From assembly GCA_003260355.1 (NCBI GenBank), contig MPSQ01000003.1, positions 46,539-110,538 on the forward strand: DNA of 64,000 bases, read 5' to 3'. Both the position numbers and the translations under genes were made by a program. The DNA comes from SR1 bacterium human oral taxon HOT-345. GTDB taxonomy: Bacteria; Patescibacteriota; Gracilibacteria; Absconditabacterales; Absconditicoccaceae. Under the pieces are notes generated by a model that was given only the letters and a program-made list of their open reading frames with translations, did not search any database and was not told where the DNA came from. Below are positions 10,625 to 20,008 of this stretch, piece by piece; position 1 is the stretch's first letter; every line of letters starts with the position of its first letter.

Positions 10625-10695
10625 CAAGAAAGAGAGGAATCGAACCTCCACTTTCAGCTTCGGAGACTGACGTGCTACCACTACACCACTTTCTT
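10625..10695 (-). tRNA. tRNA with anticodon CCG, probably charged with tryptophan
   Basis: A complete 71-base cloverleaf: acceptor AAGAAAG/CTTTCTT, T8, D-arm GTG...CAC, anticodon stem TCAGT/GCTGA, loop CUCCGAA, 4-base variable loop, T-arm GGAGG-TTCGATT-CCTCT. CCA is not encoded. The anticodon CCG would normally mean Arg (CGG). However, the loop is the bacterial tRNA-Trp loop CUCCAAA with one base changed, the pair A1-U72 and discriminator G73 match tRNA-Trp, and position 20 is U rather than the A20 favoured by ArgRS. Together with CGG/CGA at conserved Trp sites in this window, the best reading is a Trp tRNA decoding CGG. Charging is inferred, not shown. Confidence 0.85.
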
Positions 10696-10848
10696 TTGAG
10701 TAGCAGGATTGTAAAGATCTTCCTTAATTTTTCAAGGTTGAAAAGCCCAAAGCTCTCATGATTTTTTTCTTCGTTGTATTGCTTTGAAGAGAGGCTTTTC
10801 GTAGGAGCAGAGATCTGATTTTTTCTCTTTGAATTAAGATAGAGTCGT

Positions 10849-11562
10849 TTATCCTGTATGTCTTGCGAGAACAAGCCCCCAAATATGCAGATCTGGTCTA
10901 GAGGATTTTGCTCTTTTTGCAAGTTCATTGAGCGTAGCTCAGGTCGTCGTCACATCATCTACGATGAGCAAGGTTGCATTTTGAGGGAGCAAGCTTATTG
11001 CAGAAGGAAGGAAAACGAATGCAGCATTCAAATTTTTCAATCTCTCTGATCTCGTAAGTTTCACCTGAGAGGTCGTAGCCTTTACCTTTTTGAAGCAAGG
11101 AACTCGAGGCATCTCAAGCTGAGTTGCTAGTTCTTTTGCTAGGAGTTCAGATTGATTATATCCCTTCTGAAAATATTTACGATACCGATGCGAAGGAACA
11201 AAAGAGATAAAAAGCTGATCCTTTTGCATGGCAAGGGTAAGATCTTGATTAAGCTGCGTCAATAATGCTCACCTTTCTGCCAAAAATCCAGCAATATCGC
11301 TCTTGTGATGAAACTTGAGCTTAAGGATGAGTTTTTTGAGGAGAGTCTTGTAGGAAAATCCGACTACAAGCCCATCAAGGAAATTTGACCCTTCAAATCT
11401 GCAAGAGCTACAGGTTTTAAAGTTTTTACTCTCTTTATGACAAAAAGGACATAACTCTGGATGTGGAAAAAGTTCCTTTTTACACTCAAAGCAGAGATAT
11501 GCTCACGGCTTATCGCATCCGTAACAGGAACGAGGGAAGAGGTATTCTAGCCATTTATGCAT
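10849..11562 (-). CDS. comF: ComF family phosphoribosyltransferase-like protein
   Basis: 237 aa. The N-terminus has a double zinc-finger of four CxxC-type pairs (CYGCDKPG, CFECKK, CPFC, CSSC), then FLDGLVVGFSYKTLLKKLI. The C-terminal type I phosphoribosyltransferase fold ends with the PRPP-binding loop LLIVDDVTTTGATLNELAKR. The glycine in TTTGAT is a TGA codon at 10939. ComF proteins act in natural transformation, probably in handling of incoming single-stranded DNA, though the enzymatic reaction is unproven. Length and domain order match the family. It stands alone between a tRNA and an unknown membrane protein, but a pilin-like gene lies 0.7 kb upstream on the other strand. Confidence 0.9.
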
Positions 11563-11587
11563 TGAAACACGGAATGGCGAATAAAAG

Positions 11588-12154
11588 CTAGACTGTTCAT
11601 GCATCTTTTTTGAAGCTAAAGCGGAGGTTGATTTGCAAAGTAGCAACTAAACTAATAATCGCTGATATACAGCCAATCATAGGAATTCGTGCAACATAAG
11701 GAACTACCATCGGTTGCATAAAAATTCGTTCGTAGAAATCGCCTTTGAAATATGCAAGGGAAAAATAGAAGCAGGAAATCAGATTTCAAAAACTTAAAAC
11801 ACATCGAAGCAAAGTCTGGAGTTTTTTTTCAAAAATTTCTGAAAAGATTTTGATGCTTAAGTGTCCGTATTGGATAAAGAATCGTAGCCCTGCCACAAAA
11901 AATATGAGGAGTATGGTCGGCTGAGCATTGATGATAAATTCTGCAATTTTTGCACAGCGGAGTCCTAGAAAGGTCTCATCTGGAATACCTTGCAAAAGTG
12001 ATGCGCCCTGTAAAATACCTGTTCCCAAAGCAAGAGATCAAGCCAGAAGCAGATAACTTCAAAATGACATCCTAACCAGCTTTTCGACCTTTAGCAACGA
12101 AAGTAACGCGACAACTAAGATAAGTGAGAGCACAAGGCTTCGTTCTGTAGACAT
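11588..12154 (-). CDS. Unknown polytopic membrane protein
   Basis: 188 aa, with about four hydrophobic segments: LVLSLILVVALLSLL near the N-terminus, SYLLLAGSLALGTGILQGASLL, PTILLIFFVAGLRFF and IPMIGCISAIISLVATL. In-frame TGA codons occur inside helices and read well as Gly. It ends 26 bases before the comF start and may be co-transcribed with it. No family recognised. Confidence 0.6.
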
Positions 12155-12266
12155 CACAATGATCAATCTGAATAAAAACTATTGCATCTTTGGGAAAGAT
12201 AACTACATATAGAGGCATATTATGTTTTACCTGATGAATGTCAATTTTATTTTTGGGAAGAGAGGC

Positions 12267-13037
12267 ATGAAAAAGAAAAAATACTGATTTACAATGCTAG
12301 AGGTTATCCTTGTTCTGATGATCATATCTACCGCATTGATAAGTGTAATTACTGGAGTTGCGAGAACAGTAAACTACGTCTCAGAGATGAAGCAAAGAAC
12401 CCTAGCACTTAACCTTGCGAAAGAAGGAATCGAAACGGTATATAATATTAGAGATACTAATTGGAGAAGATGGTCTGCGACCAAGGATAAATGCCGACTT
12501 AAGGTTACCCCACTTGATGGATGAAATGAAGGCTGTGAAGACGATCCATGGATTACCGCTCATACTAATTGGGTTATTGAAGAGCAGTTAGCTCAAAAAG
12601 ACCGCTACTTTTCGCTTACTTGATGAGACGATGATCGGCCTCTTTTTGGACAGAATGTAAAGCCAAGTGATGTCTATACTTTACTAGATCAAAAAGATCA
12701 GACTCCGCAAGGGACGCTCTATAGACTCTACCTCCAGGGAGGGAAATGGATTCCACACAATGTTTTTGAAAACCTTAATGCGGCGGAAAAGGACAGAGTA
12801 AAATCAAACAATAAACAAGGGAAGTTTTATAGAGCAATTAGAGTGCTAGGACTTTATGAGAAGAATAGCAATCTTCCTGATGAAAAAGTGAACAATGGGA
12901 ATTGTCCAAATTGATTTGACAATGCATGTGGTTCGAGTTCTGCGAAAGAACTTCGTTTTTGTTCGACGGTGTTTTATACCCATCCTTATCAAGGCACGGT
13001 TAATATCTGCGCGATTATGACAAATTTTTTGGAATAA
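12267..13037 (+). CDS. Type IV pilin-like protein
   Basis: 256 aa. The N-terminus MKKKKYGFTMLEVILVLMII is a classic class III prepilin signal: basic leader, Gly at -1, Phe +1, Glu +5 and a ~20-residue hydrophobic helix. The essential Gly before the cleavage site is itself encoded by TGA (12285), so the gene is invisible with the standard code. The globular part has several cysteines (KDKCRLKV, GGNEGCEDD, NGNCPN, NACGSS, LRFCST, NICAIM) that could form disulfides. No other pilus genes are in the window. Related pilins serve attachment, motility or DNA uptake; comF nearby on the opposite strand makes uptake a reasonable guess. A terminator follows. Confidence 0.85.
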
Positions 13038-13085
13038 TAGTTTAAGTCTGATTTTTTTGGGGAGTTTTTATTTTTCCGCTATATA

Positions 13086-13125
13086 AGCGACTTTCTTGGA
13101 AAAGAGGGTTGCTTTTTTATTTTTT
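13086..13125 (+). terminator. Terminator of the pilin-like gene
   Basis: Stem AGCGAC / GTTGCT (one G-T pair) followed by TTTTTTATTTTTT, about 50 bases after the stop. Confidence 0.55.
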
Positions 13126-13158
13126 ATTATCATTCTCCGCCACTGAAATATATCAAAT

Positions 13159-13210
13159 ACAAAAAAACACTACCAGGAAGCGAAGCCATGGCTTCCACTA
13201 CCAGATAGTG
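13159..13210 (-). terminator. Terminator of the secE-nusG-rplK cluster
   Basis: A large hairpin on the minus strand (CACTA...TAGTG arms around GGAAGC/GCTTC) is followed by seven T, directly after the L11 stop. Confidence 0.7.
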
Positions 13211-13227
13211 CTTATTTGCAATTTCGA

Positions 13228-13668
13228 TTACATTTCTACCTCAACTCCCATATTTCTTGCGGTTCCTGCAATAATTTTGTAGGCTTCCTCTGGAGTATTT
13301 GCGTTTAGATCTGCCTTCTTGAGTTCATAAATTGCTTCAAGATCTGCTTTGGTAAGCTTTCCGATCTTTTTCTTGTTTGGCTCTCCAGATCCAAGATTTT
13401 GATTGATTCTTCGTTTGATGAGTCCTGAAGTGATTGGAGCACCGATCTCCATCTTGAATGTTCTATCAACATAAACAGTCAGCTTTACTTTAATTTTTAC
13501 TTCAATTCCTCAAAACTGCTTCATCAAATCTGCAGTTTTTTCGTTAAATTCTTTGGTAAACTGCCCGATATTTACTCCATTTGCACCAAGCATAGGTCCA
13601 AGCGGAGGTGTAGGTGTTGCCTTTCCAGCAGGAACTTCGATGTTCAAGATTTTTTGTACTTTTGCCAT
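13228..13668 (-). CDS. rplK: 50S ribosomal protein L11
   Basis: 146 aa. Full-length uL11: [57 protein letters not shown] and [12 protein letters not shown]. It binds the GTPase-associated centre of 23S rRNA. One TGA (13509) supplies the Gly in MKQFGGIEVK. In many bacteria rplK is followed by rplA; here a terminator follows instead. Confidence 0.97.
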
Positions 13669-13680
13669 AGTTACTTCAAT

Positions 13681-14382
13681 TTAAGAGATAAATAATTTCT
13701 TGAGATATGGTTTCTCGTGATGATATTTTTTATAGTCCATCTGAATGAGCCAATACTGATCATCAACGGTAAGTAGCATAATTACTATTTTATTTTTGTA
13801 TTCTGGGATATTGACAAAGCTAATACTTTCTCCAAATAGTTTATTCTTGAGTATCTCCGCTTCGGAGCTCATCGTATAAATATTTCCATCCAGATCCTGT
13901 ACGGTTTGTTTGAGATCCGGTTTCTTTGAGAGTTTTGCATAATAAAAGCCTTTGTTATCTTTGAGAATATATTCAGGTTTGAGTCCAAGAAGCTCAACAC
14001 TTTCTACCGCTCCGAAATAGAAATCAGTACCGGAAAGTATTGATGGACCTTCCCCTTCAAATGAGAGATGATTCGCAGGTGAAGCTGTCTGTGTTCATCC
14101 CGTTTCCACTTGTTGGGCATCACTTCAAGTGGAGCTATCTGAGAAAGAATCTCATTCTAATGTTCAAGTCGCTTGCGTATCGCCTGATAGCAAATCAATA
14201 TGTAAATCTTCCTGTCCACCGCTTTCCTGTTTGCTCTCTTGAGAAGCAGAAGTTGCGGAGGCTGCACGCAAGATCTGGATCAGCTTTTCTCCTTTTATCT
14301 GATAGAATAATGAATACACCACAATTAAACTAAAGAAAAGCACTACCATTGATAATGTTACGAGCTTTTTTTCTTTTTCCAT
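13681..14382 (-). CDS. Unknown single-pass exported protein
   Basis: 233 aa. One N-terminal helix (LVTLSMVVLFFSLIVVYSLF, residues 7-26), a Ser/Gly/Glu-rich linker with four TGA-encoded glycines (residues ~70-110), then a compact beta-rich C-terminal part (DFYFGAVESVELLGL, KPEYILKDNKGFYYAKLSKK, VDDQYWLIQM). It lies between nusG and rplK with gaps of 12 and 23 bases, so it is expressed with the transcription/translation genes. No family recognised. Confidence 0.65.
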
Positions 14383-14405
14383 CGTTCTGGTTTAAGAACT
14401 AAAGC

Positions 14406-14987
14406 CTAGTTTACTAGCTCTACCTGGTCGATTGAGATCGCTACAGGAGTGAGTCTTCAGAGCATCTCTATATTTACTACAACCATTCCTTTTTCAGGAT
14501 CAAGCTCTTTGATATTTCCTTTCATTCCCTTGAAATCACCATGCTTTAGGAGGACTACATCCCCGATTTTGTAAGGGATATTTAGCTCAGATCTTTCCTG
14601 AGACTGAGTAATCTGTCTCATCATATCTTGATACTCCTGTTCTGAAAGAGGAATTGGCTTCGTTTCAGCCCCTACGATAAGTCTTACTCCTGGAGTATTT
14701 CTCACTACATACCAGATTTTATCGTTCATCCTTGATTTGAAGAACACATATCCAGGGTAAAGTTTTTTCTGCCTTATTACTTTTTCTCATTTTTTGATTG
14801 AAGTCTCGTTGATCATAGGGCAGAGATAGTCGATCACATCCTCTGACAAGCCCTGTTTATTTATCCTCTCCTGAAGGTTTTCGATCACTAGAGCTTCTTG
14901 TCCAGATGTTACACTCAAGACGTATCGTCTAAAACTCCTATCTTCGATCTGTTTTTTGATTTCATTGGTATTTGCTTCTTTTTGCAT
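14406..14987 (-). CDS. nusG: Transcription termination/antitermination protein NusG
   Basis: 193 aa. NGN domain: RRYVLSVTSGQEALVIENLQ, KKLYPGYVFFKSRMND and NTPGVRLIVG. C-terminal KOW domain: YKIGDVVLLKHGDFKGMKGN. NusG binds RNA polymerase and couples it to Rho or ribosomes. The KKGEK junction Gly and the penultimate-region Gly (IEMLGRL) are TGA codons (14787, 14457). secE lies 34 bases upstream, the conserved bacterial order. Confidence 0.96.
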
Positions 14988-15021
14988 ATTTACTCAAGGG
15001 AAGAGATAAAAAAAGCTGATG

Positions 15022-15384
15022 TTATTCTGAAAGCGAACTTTCAGCTCCTGATTCAGTCATGTCTATATCTTGTATGGTGCCTTGAGCATCCGCCTGTGAG
15101 GCTTCTGCACTGTCTAAAGAAAGCCCAGAAATATTAAGTGCTGGAAGAATCGGATTTTTTGCTTCCCCTGAAGCTACAGCTCCAGAAGTGGTTGTCTGTC
15201 CATCTGTCATTGCTGCATAAAAAGCCTTGTATCCTCCTGTAAAAAGCGTATCTGCGAAAATAAAGTACGCTCCTGCAACAATTACTAGACCAAAAATAGC
15301 GAACGTTAACCCTACGATCTGCTTAACTGTTGGGAATTTAAGCTTTTTGACGGTATCTAAACTATCATAAATAAAATCTAACAT
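15022..15384 (-). CDS. secE: Preprotein translocase subunit SecE
   Basis: 120 aa. The SecE core is MLDFIYDSLDTVKKLKFPT-VKQIVGLTFAIFGLVIVAGAYF: amphipathic helix, one transmembrane helix, then FADTLF. An unusual ~70-residue low-complexity acidic/Ser tail follows, which normal SecE lacks. It contacts SecY and stabilises the translocon. Identification rests on the core and on nusG following directly. The frame is open upstream to 15444; the ATG at 15384 is chosen because the SecE core begins there. Confidence 0.85.
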   Translation of the reverse strand: MLDFIYDSLDTVKKLKFPTVKQIVGLTFAIFGLVIVAGAYFIFADTLFTGGYKAFYAAMTDGQTTTSGAVASGEAKNPILPALNISGLSLDSAEASQADAQGTIQDIDMTESGAESSLSE

Positions 15385-15465
15385 TTCTCCAATAGCAAAA
15401 GATAAAACTGAAAAGAATAATAGCAATTTGCCGTGTAAATGCAAGCTAAAGCAAGTAAAGATTTT

Positions 15466-16074
15466 TTATGTTTTTTTGTCCATATATTCTTTTACGACTT
15501 CACTCATTGCTTCAACAAGGACATTGAATCTCTCATTATCCTCTGAAAGATCTTGTTCGATCTGTTTTTTCTGTCTGGTTAGAAAAGATTCTTTGAGCAT
15601 CATCAGCTTTCAAAGCTGTTTTTTTGGAGCATCGATATCGGTAAAAGGGAACTCGGTATCAAATTCTAATTTTATTAACAGGTCGCCTTTGGCAAAAAGT
15701 TTGTCTGAGATCCCGTTCTGACTTCGAGAAATCGTTGTGATTTTATTTCGAGAGAAAACCTCAGTTTTGTATTCCAAAAGTCCTTCCCAGAGAAAAAGAG
15801 TAAGAGAATCTTTTGAGAGAATTAGACAATCAAGATAACTATTCAGAAAATCAATAGTCCACTTAGCAAAGAGAGCAAGTCCTATCACTCAAAAAATCCG
15901 CTTTCGATATTCTGCAGGAGTTGTTTTATGCAGCAGAGCAAAAATTACGTATAAAACAAAAAGCAGAGCAATCATCACAATTGCTCTCTTTACATGCACT
16001 ACGGAACTATGCCCAATTACTCGTTGGATGTCTTTGGTATCTACATATCTTTTGATGAGTACATTTCTCAGCAT
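15466..16074 (-). CDS. Membrane protein with a PH-like (bPH) domain
   Basis: 202 aa. Two hydrophobic segments (RAIVMIALLFVLYVIFALL and VIGLALFAKWTIDFLN) precede a region with the pattern of bacterial PH domains: DCLILSKDSLTLFLWEGLLE, EVFSRNKITTISRSQNG and GDLLIKLEFDTEF. A charged coiled-coil-like tail ends it (TRQKKQIEQDLSEDNERFN). TGA at 15889 and 15610 are Gly. It sits between rpmE and secE. The family call is by pattern only; the role is unknown. Confidence 0.65.
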
Positions 16075-16123
16075 CAGCAGAAATTCCTAATATAACCTAA
16101 AAAACATCAAAATATAAGACCGA

Positions 16124-16354
16124 CTATTTATTATTTTTAGCTGCCTCAATTCTCTTCTGCTTTTCAAGGTATTTTTCCATCATTCCTTTAACTGGCTTTG
16201 TCACTACTCTATCCTTATTGAATACTGGATGACACTGATAGCAAGTTTCCACCTTAATTGGTCCTTCAACAGTGGTATTTACTGTAAATGATGCTCCGCA
16301 AATGCAATTTACTTCAACGTCTTTGAAGTATTTTCCGTGAATCCCTTTTTTCAT
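16124..16354 (-). CDS. rpmE: 50S ribosomal protein L31
   Basis: 76 aa, MKKGIHGKYFKDVEVNCICG with the zinc-binding cysteines CIC and CYQC (C+ form of bL31). The central KVETCYQCHPVFNKDR fits the family. Normal length. Confidence 0.95.
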   Translation of the reverse strand: MKKGIHGKYFKDVEVNCICGASFTVNTTVEGPIKVETCYQCHPVFNKDRVVTKPVKGMMEKYLEKQKRIEAAKNNK

Positions 16355-16465
16355 CCCACTCTTGTAAACAAATAAATGTTTCCGAACAGGATGAACTATA
16401 CAGATTTCACTTTCATTATCAAGTTATTTCATAGAGAAAAAATCAGATTTTTTTCTTTGTTCACT

Positions 16466-16789
16466 CTACAACGAGAGATTATCAAAAAAATGGCGGTATT
16501 TTGCGATCAACTCTGGCAAGCACGTAATTTCATCATCAATTGCTCTCTTATTTCGATGCTGCTTCCCACATTTTACGCAGGAAAACAGGATTCTGATTTC
16601 ACTATTTTTCATTTCATAACTCGTCGGATACATTGCTCATTGACACTCACTTGCTCTATCTCAAGGAATTGGACCATCTACATGTTTTGAAGCAAAACAA
16701 AAAGGGCAATGATTACGGCAGGTTTTCTGTGCTTTGGGAATTTCTTTCCCACAATTGAGACAAGGAAACGTTTCGTTAATGGTTTTCAT
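16466..16789 (-). CDS. RNHCP domain protein
   Basis: 107 aa. Contains the motif that names the family: CRNHCPFCFASKHVDG followed by PGDRASECQGAMYP. Zinc-type cysteines occur in pairs (CLNCGKEI, CPFC, CVKCGKQH). TGA codons supply the Gly of PGDR and of CQGAM, which is why the gene disappears under the standard code. RNHCP proteins are small and of unknown function, thought to bind zinc and perhaps RNA. It lies 111 bases upstream of rpmE on the same strand. Confidence 0.85.
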
Positions 16790-16860
16790 AAAAATAATCC
16801 GCAAATAGAGATAAAACTCAGCTTCATACTAAGGACTTCATTTCCTCTGGAGTAAAGAAA

Positions 16861-16911
16861 CAAAAATCCTGACATTCCTCACTCGTAATGAAGTTAAAAT
16901 TCAGGATTTTT
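16861..16911 (-). terminator. Long inverted repeat, likely terminator
   Basis: AAAAATCCTGA (16862-16872) and TCAGGATTTTT (16901-16911) are a perfect 11-base inverted repeat with a 28-base loop. It lies between a C39-like gene stop and the RNHCP start, so it probably ends the former. Confidence 0.5.
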
Positions 16912-17057
16912 ACCTCATAAAAAAGATGCAAGCACCAATTTCCCCTTTCTTCTCCCAAGGAAAAACAAGTTTAATAAAAATAAATATGCCAGCTATATGT
17001 ATACAAAGAAAAAGAGAAATCAAGCACTTTATCATCCATAACGAGGATCTCTAAAAG

Positions 17058-17816
17058 CTATGGAGTCGATGATACTGGAAAGAAGGGAGCGAGATCCGCA
17101 TGCTTGTCAGTAATTTTCATAAATGAATAGTAAGTTCCCATCTCATCCACAGCCTTCATAAATCTCTCTACAGGTACTCTATGATAAAGCAAAAGTGGAG
17201 GACCTGGATCAAAAATCACAATATGATCATCTTCAATTTTTGATGCTAAGATAACGTGTCCTCATGGTAAATCTTCATAAGGTTGCTCATTATGTAAAGT
17301 ATACCTATCCAAACCAATCAGAAACAAACACCCTTCTCTTTGATTCTCCTTAATTACTTGAATAATATCCACATCATAATGAGCTATAATTGACTGGCTA
17401 TCTACTATTTTTTGATCAAATTTAATATCTCAAAGCCTATTAATCGAAGTACCAGAATCTCGATAATACCCTTGCTCATCTGTTTTGATATATTTATGAT
17501 ATTGAGATGGTGTTCGTTCATAGATATATTTCGTAGGATTTTCCAAAGAATCTCTATGCAATTCTTCACTATAGGAGAGATAATAATCAATATTAAATCC
17601 CAATTGATCCAATTTACAGGCAATTTCCGGCAAATCTAACATTTCAGTTCCTGTATACAATCCCTCTTTAAAGAGATTCATCATTTGCCAGGTATTCTGT
17701 CCATTGAAGCTTGTCGACCAAAAATAATTTAAGACTCCCATACAACACGTCAAAGAACAAAAACCAGGCACCGCCTCCGGTAAAAAATATTCAGGATGTT
17801 TTCCATCTCGGAGCAT
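17058..17816 (-). CDS. C39-like papain-fold protein (paralogue 1)
   Basis: 252 aa. The probable catalytic Cys is in GFCSLTCCMGVLNYFW near residue 20, the His in PGGHVILASK near residue 190 and the Asp in IVIFDPGPP: the Cys-His-Asp order of the peptidase C39/C39-like clan. No signal peptide is visible, so it may act inside the cell or leave by a non-Sec route. The glycine of the GGH motif is TGA. It is related to the two genes at 18340 and 19058 (shared CS..C.MG.LNYFW, GGH, DPGP). It aligns TGG at 17718-17720 with CGA in the other two. Substrate unknown. Confidence 0.75.
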
Positions 17817-17868
17817 ATTTTTTTATCGTAAATAAGTAAAATCGAAGAAAAAATCTGATTTCTTTCTT

Positions 17869-18306
17869 TTATAAAACATATTTTACCGAAACTTCTTTAG
17901 CCCCCATTTTCTGTAAAAAACTAAGATACTCATTCTCTGACGGGGCAACTTCAAAGCTCACAAATTTCGCTCCTTGCTCCTTCAAAAACTGTAGACCATA
18001 CTCCAAAAGTGCTTGATATTCAGAAGATGCATGCCCTTCTTCTAGAGCGACCATCAAAACTTCAGCTCTTTCCTGATGAAACATAAGAGCGACAAAACCT
18101 CAAAACTCTCCCTTCTCTCCCTCTGCAACAAATAGAGGAAACTCTGAACTTTGATCTCCAATTCTCTTACTCCAAACACGCATAAATAAGTCATAATCCG
18201 TCTGATACATCGGGCATTTAAGATCGTCATTTAACTTTTGATATTCCTTTACCATCAAAGTGGCAATGAATTGAAGGTGGTTTTGCGTCGCTGGAATGAT
18301 TTTCAT
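17869..18306 (-). CDS. GNAT family N-acetyltransferase
   Basis: 145 aa. MKIIPATQNHLQFIATLMVK begins the fold. FPLFVAEGEKGEFGGFVALM and the C-terminal LLEYGLQFLKEQGAKFVSFE match the beta4/alpha3 acetyl-CoA region and the late helices of GNATs. The FGGF glycine is TGA (18100). It lies between C39-like paralogues 1 and 2 and may modify the same target or confer immunity. Substrate unknown. Confidence 0.8.
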
Positions 18307-18339
18307 GACTACTATAATAAAAAAATAAAAAGATAGTTA

Positions 18340-19047
18340 TTACGTATTTCTTACCACAATAAAGTCATAATGCTGATCAAGTTCAGTCATTGCGTTTAAG
18401 ACTCTTTGCTTCGGGATAAAGTCAGGTTTAGGGTAAGGACCTGGATCATAGATTTCAAACCTTCCATCTTTATACCCCTTACACAATACGATATGACCTC
18501 CACTAATACCAGATTCATGAGGCTGATCATAAAGCACATATCGATTAAGAGGAAAAATAAAGAGCGTATCTTCGTTTTGGTAGTGTTCCACAATGCTTAC
18601 AAGATCAGCATTATAGATCTTTTCAATTTCATCAGTTTCTAGAATTTTCTGAGTAATATAGGTATCATAGAGTTCAAAGCTATTATTTCCATTCATATCC
18701 ACCCAAACCCCATCCTTAATGTATTCTTTGTAGGGATGATTTTCGTATTTTTTGGCAATATATCACACGGGGTCTTCGAGATAAGCAAGATCATTTTCGT
18801 AACTTCATGATGATACGTATATTACCTTAAAACCGAGCCTTGAAAGGGCATACGCCATTTCACATTCATCCAGCCCGACTCCAAATTTATATCTTCCCAT
18901 TTTAGCGATTTTCATCACATCTCGGGTATCTTTCATATTAAACTGAGTATATCGGAAATAATTCAAAATCCCCATGAAACATGCAGTACTACAGTAGCCA
19001 TAATACGACTCTGGCATAAAGTTAATTTGATACTTTGGATAGTCCAT
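18340..19047 (-). CDS. C39-like papain-fold protein (paralogue 2)
   Basis: 235 aa. Catalytic signatures YCSTACFMGILNYFWYTQFN (Cys), SGGHIVLCKGYKDG (His) and FEIYDPGPY (Asp). The tryptophan of NYFW is CGA here (18952-18954) and TGG in paralogue 1. Compared with paralogue 3 (19058-19777), the first ~160 coding bases differ at only about six positions, while the rest is clearly more diverged. No signal peptide. Probably co-transcribed with paralogue 3 (10-base gap). Confidence 0.75.
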
Positions 19048-19057
19048 GTTTTTTATT

Positions 19058-19777
19058 TTAAGAAGTAGAATTGATATCAGACACTGCTATGATACTATAA
19101 GTCTTGTTTAAATCATCCATAGCTTTTATGACTTTTTCTATCGGTATTAAATCAGGTTTTTTATAAGGACCTGGATCATAAATTTCAAACATTCAATCTT
19201 TGTATCATTTACACAAAACAACATGTCATCAACTAATTCATTCTTCTGGCTCTTGATCATACAAAACATTTCGGTTAACAGAAAGAATAAAAAGAGTATT
19301 TTCATTCTGATATTTTTTTATGAAAGACAAAGGTTCGATATTATAAAATTTATCTATTTCTGAACATTCAAGTACTTTCTTAGATATATATGTATCGCAA
19401 AAATCAAAAGTATTGTTGCCATTCATATCAACCCGTTTTCAATTTTTAATAAAATTTTGATACTTACTATCTTTATGCTTTTGGGTAATATACGAAATAG
19501 GATCGTTGATATATGATATTTGGTCTTCATATCTACCTAGATCTCAAATAGTAACTTTAAATCACAATCTAGATAAAGCATATCACATTTCATAAGTATC
19601 TAATCCTACTCAAAATTTATATCTTCCCATTTTAGCGATTTTCATCACATCTCGGGTATCCTTCATATTAAATTGCGTATATCGGAAATAATTCAAAATC
19701 CCCATGAAACATGCAGTACTACAGTAGCCATAATAGGACTCTGGCATAAAGTTGATTTGATACTTTGGATAGTCCAT
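19058..19777 (-). CDS. C39-like papain-fold protein (paralogue 3)
   Basis: 239 aa, unusually rich in TGA-encoded Gly (at least seven, including both Gly of the GGH motif), so only fragments appear with the standard code. Same catalytic layout as paralogue 2: YCSTACFMGILNYFW, GGHVVLCKGYKDG, FEIYDPGPYKKP. The middle part (RYEDQISYINDPISYITQKH) is divergent. First gene of the local cluster; a decayed fourth copy lies just upstream. Confidence 0.75.
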
Positions 19778-19861
19778 ACTTTATCAAACAATAAAATAAA
19801 AGGAGAGTTATATCTTTTGGTTCGCATTTCTTTTCATATATACATTATGATCTTCACATAC

Positions 19862-19972
19862 CTATTTTATTACAATAGTTATTTTATAAGTTGCGAAAAG
19901 GTTAGGTTTTTTATGATAACCTGGATTGCGTGTATCAAATTCCATCTTTATGCCCTTTAAGCAAATTCATCT
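19862..19972 (-). pseudogene. Relic of a fourth C39-like gene
   Basis: Minus-strand codons read ICLKGIKMEFDTRNPGYHKK, closely following LCKGYKDGMFEIYDPGPYKK of paralogue 3, and end at TAG. The catalytic His and the rest of the gene are gone, and the Asp is altered. A degenerate copy of the 3' part. Confidence 0.6.
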
Positions 19973-20008
19973 ATTATTTATTTTTTATGGTAAAAAAATT
20001 ATTAACGC

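Noticed and set aside
10625..10695. Plain tRNA-Arg(CCG)
   Set aside because: The anticodon allows it, but G73, A1-U72, the Trp-type loop, lack of A20 and CGG at Trp sites argue against arginine.
16376..16690. A 104-codon plus-strand frame
   Set aside because: It is antisense to the RNHCP gene, whose diagnostic motif settles the strand.
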